Source: Fibrobacterota bacterium (GTDB lineage Bacteria; Fibrobacterota; Chitinivibrionia; Chitinivibrionales; FEN-1185). Taken from it: DNA of 64,000 bases. The stretch lies in assembly GCA_003165595.1 (NCBI GenBank), contig PLWQ01000012.1, positions 90,474-154,473 on the forward strand, given 5' to 3'. The position numbers and the translations under genes are program-made. This document shows positions 61,118 to 64,000 of this stretch, piece after piece (within the stretch, counting starts at the first letter, position 1; each line of letters starts with the position of its first letter). Below the pieces are notes generated by a model. That model was given only the letters and a program-made list of their open reading frames with translations, searched no databases and was not told where the DNA came from.

Positions 61118-61210
61118 TATTCTCCTTTGGAAAGTTAGCCGTTTAAATCAAGTCTGCCTCAAGACTCCTTTTTCCGGCAAATCAAAACGCCAACCTGTTG
61201 CTTTCCTTCG

Positions 61211-62572
61211 CTAATAACTGAACTGCGCCCTGAGCGTAAACTGCCAGTCTCCCAGACTCGGGCACTCTTCGCGCGTGTCCCTGTAATATTGGAGATTCCC
61301 TGTTGTGAAGTAATGGGTGCGGCCCACATCACCCATCACTTTTAGCCCGTACACAATGGTTCTTTCAAAGTAAATGTCCCAGTACCAGGGATAGTGCGGC
61401 GGTTCGTATCCTCCGACGGGCTGGGGTAATTTTGGAGTATTGAAATAGACATTTTTGTAGTTGTTGGAATATTTGCTATTGTACCATTCGACTTCGGCGG
61501 AAAGCACGTCCAACAACTTGAAAGTGGGGACATTAAATCCCAACATGATTGGTATCCGCCTCCAGAGCGTGTCGTAGAAGTGGGGATAGTTTTGGGTTCC
61601 CAGAATGCACGCCTCGCCATAGAGCTTCAGGTCCTGGTCGCCAAATATTCTTGGCGCTCCAAAAAGCTGTTTGGGATCGAATGAAAAACGCGCCATGACT
61701 TTTGTCGAGGCAAAGGAAGGGTATGAGGTGTCTGAGCTGACGATCTCGGTGTCGACACCGTTGACTTGCGTGTGTGTGGTGTCGAACAAAACAACCTGAT
61801 CTTGCGGATATCGAGGGTGGGTGAGAGCGGAATTAATGGCAATGAGTCTCGAAAAGCTTACACCGGCACCGACCTCAACAAGGGGATGATTTCCACTGCC
61901 GCCTATGCCGTAGCTCGCTACGAGAGAAGGCGTCATGTCTCCAACCGGATATTGGGTTTCGGCAGTGAACAGCCCATCAATTTTCAAATTACTGATGGGA
62001 GTAAACTCCAGGCAAAGTCCTGGGAGCCGCGCGTACACCGAAGCAAAGCTGTTTATGATATATCCAGGATAAGGCGTGGCTCGGAAAAGGTATTCTCCCA
62101 GGCTCTTGACATCATGATTATAGGTATACTTAAAATATCCCAGAGTTGCTTTCAGAAGCGGTTTATCCAAATCGCCGAATGTGTAGGTACCTTTCATTTG
62201 ATTCGCATAGAATCTGTAGTACATGTTGTACGAATCAAGGTCCTGGGCGTATTCCGTTGACGACGAAAGATCGAAAACGCTCTGAGCCAATTCGGCTTCC
62301 GTCCCTATATCAATCTGCAACCTCTTGTTCAATGTTGCAATTATGTCGAACCCCCCAAAGAAAAAGTTCTGCCATTGATGGTCCAAAATGTCCCAACTGT
62401 TTCCATACATGCCCTTCACTATTTCGCCATCCTGGTAAGCAACGTATCCGGTATAGTCGAAGGTAATGTCGGGCTTTACCGCACTGCAGGGCCTGTGCGC
62501 ACAGAAAAGAAATGCGATGCCGAGAACCGAAATGTTCAATTTCTGCAGAAGGGTGCTTTTGGTTATCACCAT
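61211..62572 (-). CDS. Outer-membrane beta-barrel protein, possible porin
   Basis: This 453-residue protein has a signal peptide (about 1-31, ending CAHRPCSA). Many amphipathic beta strands follow, and the chain ends in an aromatic residue (WQFTLRAQFSY), as expected for an outer-membrane barrel of about 16-18 strands. Segments such as GGFDIIATLNKRLQIDIGTE are porin-like in character. I do not recognise a named family. ATG at 62572 starts the signal peptide; a TTG 21 codons upstream has no support. It lies between two secreted hydrolase genes on the same strand, so oligosaccharide uptake or surface display is a reasonable guess. Confidence 0.72.
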   Translation of the reverse strand: MVITKSTLLQKLNISVLGIAFLFCAHRPCSAVKPDITFDYTGYVAYQDGEIVKGMYGNSWDILDHQWQNFFFGGFDIIATLNKRLQIDIGTEAELAQSVFDLSSSTEYAQDLDSYNMYYRFYANQMKGTYTFGDLDKPLLKATLGYFKYTYNHDVKSLGEYLFRATPYPGYIINSFASVYARLPGLCLEFTPISNLKIDGLFTAETQYPVGDMTPSLVASYGIGGSGNHPLVEVGAGVSFSRLIAINSALTHPRYPQDQVVLFDTTHTQVNGVDTEIVSSDTSYPSFASTKVMARFSFDPKQLFGAPRIFGDQDLKLYGEACILGTQNYPHFYDTLWRRIPIMLGFNVPTFKLLDVLSAEVEWYNSKYSNNYKNVYFNTPKLPQPVGGYEPPHYPWYWDIYFERTIVYGLKVMGDVGRTHYFTTGNLQYYRDTREECPSLGDWQFTLRAQFSY

Positions 62573-62746
62573 GTGAAAAACATCCTTTGTTAAGAATTGG
62601 TATTGACACTTGCGACACTTGGGCAAAGCGCACAACAGGCTAGTATCAATAACTCGAGGGCGTCTCCAGGAAGTTTTCTTCGCCTGATATTCACCGCTTG
62701 CGGCGTCCCTTGTACAAAATCGGCTGCGACTTTCCGGCGCCAGAAA

Positions 62747-64000
62747 CTACTTCAGCATGATCTTCTGGAGCCCGCCAACTCTTTCGGAATTCCACTTGAT
62801 AATGTAGGAGCCGGGCACAAGCATGTGGTTGCTTATTGCGATAATCCCATTTGCCGTATTAAATTCACCCATGCGCTTCCCGGTAAGGGAATAGAACACG
62901 GCATCGACCTTCTGGCACGAACCAAAGGTGAGACTCATGCCCTGGTTCGAAATGCCGGATACCTTGATCCTGCTGCTTTCCAAGGCGTTGGAACCGAGAG
63001 AGTTCAAAGTGCCCACCGGCGAATTGGTCATTGTCATCACAATCGTGTGCTTGCCTGTTAGGGTTGCCGGGAAGAAAGGGGCCGTTGAGGCGCCATCCAA
63101 TGTAAATGACTGGAGATACTTCCCGGGTCCGGTTACTGTCATGTTAAGGGTATCTTTTCGGTAAATGAAATTGTTGAGCGTCATTGCATTCTTGAAGGTG
63201 TCGGGAACAATTGGATCGAACCTGACCCCGTCCACGTCGAATTTCATCCCAAAAAGCCCGTGAATAACCATGGAGAAGTATCCTGCCGCGCTCCACAACT
63301 GACGGTGACCGCCGTCGGGCACACCATCTTCGGGATGATAGAATTCCAAGAATTCCTGGCCGTTGGTCGGCTTGTCGGAAGAAGTATTTCGCGTGTCGGG
63401 TTTCGCCCAAAGCTGTGCCAATTTATCAATTTGATACATGAAAACATTCACGTTTTTCTCTTTCGAAGCGGCCCAGGCATAATATCCCATGACGAACGGC
63501 CAGACCATTCCCGTGTGGTAATAATCCGCGTCCTGCGCCGAAGGACACCCGGTCTTGTAGCACTCCCAGTCCGGGTCCTGAGGATACTGGCACATGACGC
63601 CCCATGCGCAGGGAATCGTATTATTTAGAATACTCGCTTTTTTGGCAGAATCGGCAATATCATAGAGAATCGCAAAAGCATCTGCAAGCCCTTCGTTACG
63701 ATCGAGCAACGTCGTGCCGTCTTGATACTTTATGTAATAGTAATAACCTTTCGAAGCATTCCATAACTGCTTGTTGATTGCATTCTTTATTGTCATTGCT
63801 CGCGCGTTGAGTGTATCCAGCGTCGCCTGCGATTTCCCGAGAAGTTTTGCCATGGAATCCGCCACTATCCATGCATGATAGTAAAGCATGTTCGTGCTGC
63901 CGCATTTGGTGTTGCCTACCGCCGGTTTAGTCATATCCGTATAGCTTTGATTGCCCGCAAATGGTTTGGGATACCCGCTGTTCGATTCCATGAAAGACGA
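62747..64000 (-). CDS. (alpha/alpha)6-barrel glycoside hydrolase with sorting tail (5' end outside window)
   Basis: The visible 417 residues are the C-terminal part of a secreted hydrolase; the frame stays open to the window edge, so the N-terminus is missing. The barrel segment carries SGYPKPFAG...NMLYYHAWIVADSMAKLLGK, RNEGLADAFAILYDIADSAK, DADYYHTGMVWPFVMGYYAW and LEFYHPEDGVPDGGHRQLWS, a pattern of GH37/63/78-related barrels including mannosylglycerate-hydrolase-like proteins. A beta domain and the tail GSYIIKWNSERVGGLQKIML follow. It is upstream of the barrel-protein and GH71/99-like genes on the same strand, with 174 bp to the next gene. Confidence 0.8.
   Translation of the reverse strand, partial: SSFMESNSGYPKPFAGNQSYTDMTKPAVGNTKCGSTNMLYYHAWIVADSMAKLLGKSQATLDTLNARAMTIKNAINKQLWNASKGYYYYIKYQDGTTLLDRNEGLADAFAILYDIADSAKKASILNNTIPCAWGVMCQYPQDPDWECYKTGCPSAQDADYYHTGMVWPFVMGYYAWAASKEKNVNVFMYQIDKLAQLWAKPDTRNTSSDKPTNGQEFLEFYHPEDGVPDGGHRQLWSAAGYFSMVIHGLFGMKFDVDGVRFDPIVPDTFKNAMTLNNFIYRKDTLNMTVTGPGKYLQSFTLDGASTAPFFPATLTGKHTIVMTMTNSPVGTLNSLGSNALESSRIKVSGISNQGMSLTFGSCQKVDAVFYSLTGKRMGEFNTANGIIAISNHMLVPGSYIIKWNSERVGGLQKIMLK

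Noticed and set aside
33572-64000. SusC/SusD pair in the hydrolase region
   Set aside because: Neither barrel protein has a TonB box or plug domain, and no SusD-like lipoprotein is present.

Overview
The window is a bacterial chromosome segment of moderately high GC with conventional genes and no rRNA, tRNA, CRISPR array, phage or transposase gene that I can see. At least eight large secreted proteins end in a short beta-rich tail of the form G-x-Y-x-V-x-(20-30 residues)-V/L-K/R. This resembles the type A sorting tail of the type IX secretion system. With the many secreted glycoside hydrolases, a fibre-degrading member of the Fibrobacterota/Bacteroidota (FCB) group is likely, and a Fibrobacterota/Chitinispirillia-like lineage is my best guess. 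That taxonomy is inference.

Layout. 1-7000: a UPF0182 membrane protein, an Ig-like lipoprotein and a frameshifted Kelch gene, all on the minus strand, separated by repeat-rich spacers. 7.1-12.4 kb: housekeeping genes on the plus strand (group III phosphofructokinase, ahcY, a DUF1697 protein, thyX). 12.7-16.7 kb: a repeat-built lipoprotein, a DUF1848 protein and a small membrane protein. 16.8-24.5 kb: a CHASE2 adenylate cyclase (minus), then a tight plus-strand run of DUF89 phosphatase, pgsA-like, rpe and S41 protease, followed by a sigma-54-type activator. 25.2-33.5 kb: an unknown secreted protein, a DUF218 protein, a hybrid histidine kinase, an operon of membrane ClpP-like protein + Nramp transporter + universal stress protein, and a small lipoprotein.

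33.5-64 kb is a carbohydrate-use region, mostly on the minus strand. A xylose operon (xylulokinase, xylose isomerase, sugar symporter) adjoins a long array of secreted glycoside hydrolases: two GH95/DUF5703-like proteins, a GH67-like protein, a GH2, a GH30, a propeller protein with CARDB, a GH71/99-like protein and an (alpha/alpha)6-barrel hydrolase. Two outer-membrane barrel proteins and a plus-strand regulator with two GntR-type winged helices and a LacI-like sensor domain lie among them. The simplest reading is that secreted enzymes cut hemicellulose outside the cell, the sugars cross the outer membrane through a barrel protein and the inner membrane through the symporter, and xylose enters central metabolism through XylA, XylB and Rpe. 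No SusC/SusD pair is present.

The spacers hold a modular family of structured dispersed repeats (modules 1, 2 and 3). Their stems are kept by compensatory changes between copies. They are the most novel-looking non-coding signal here. The most novel-looking protein-level signals are the zinc-finger/TM/ClpP-like protein in a metal-transport operon and the double-winged-helix regulator next to a perfect operator-like palindrome.
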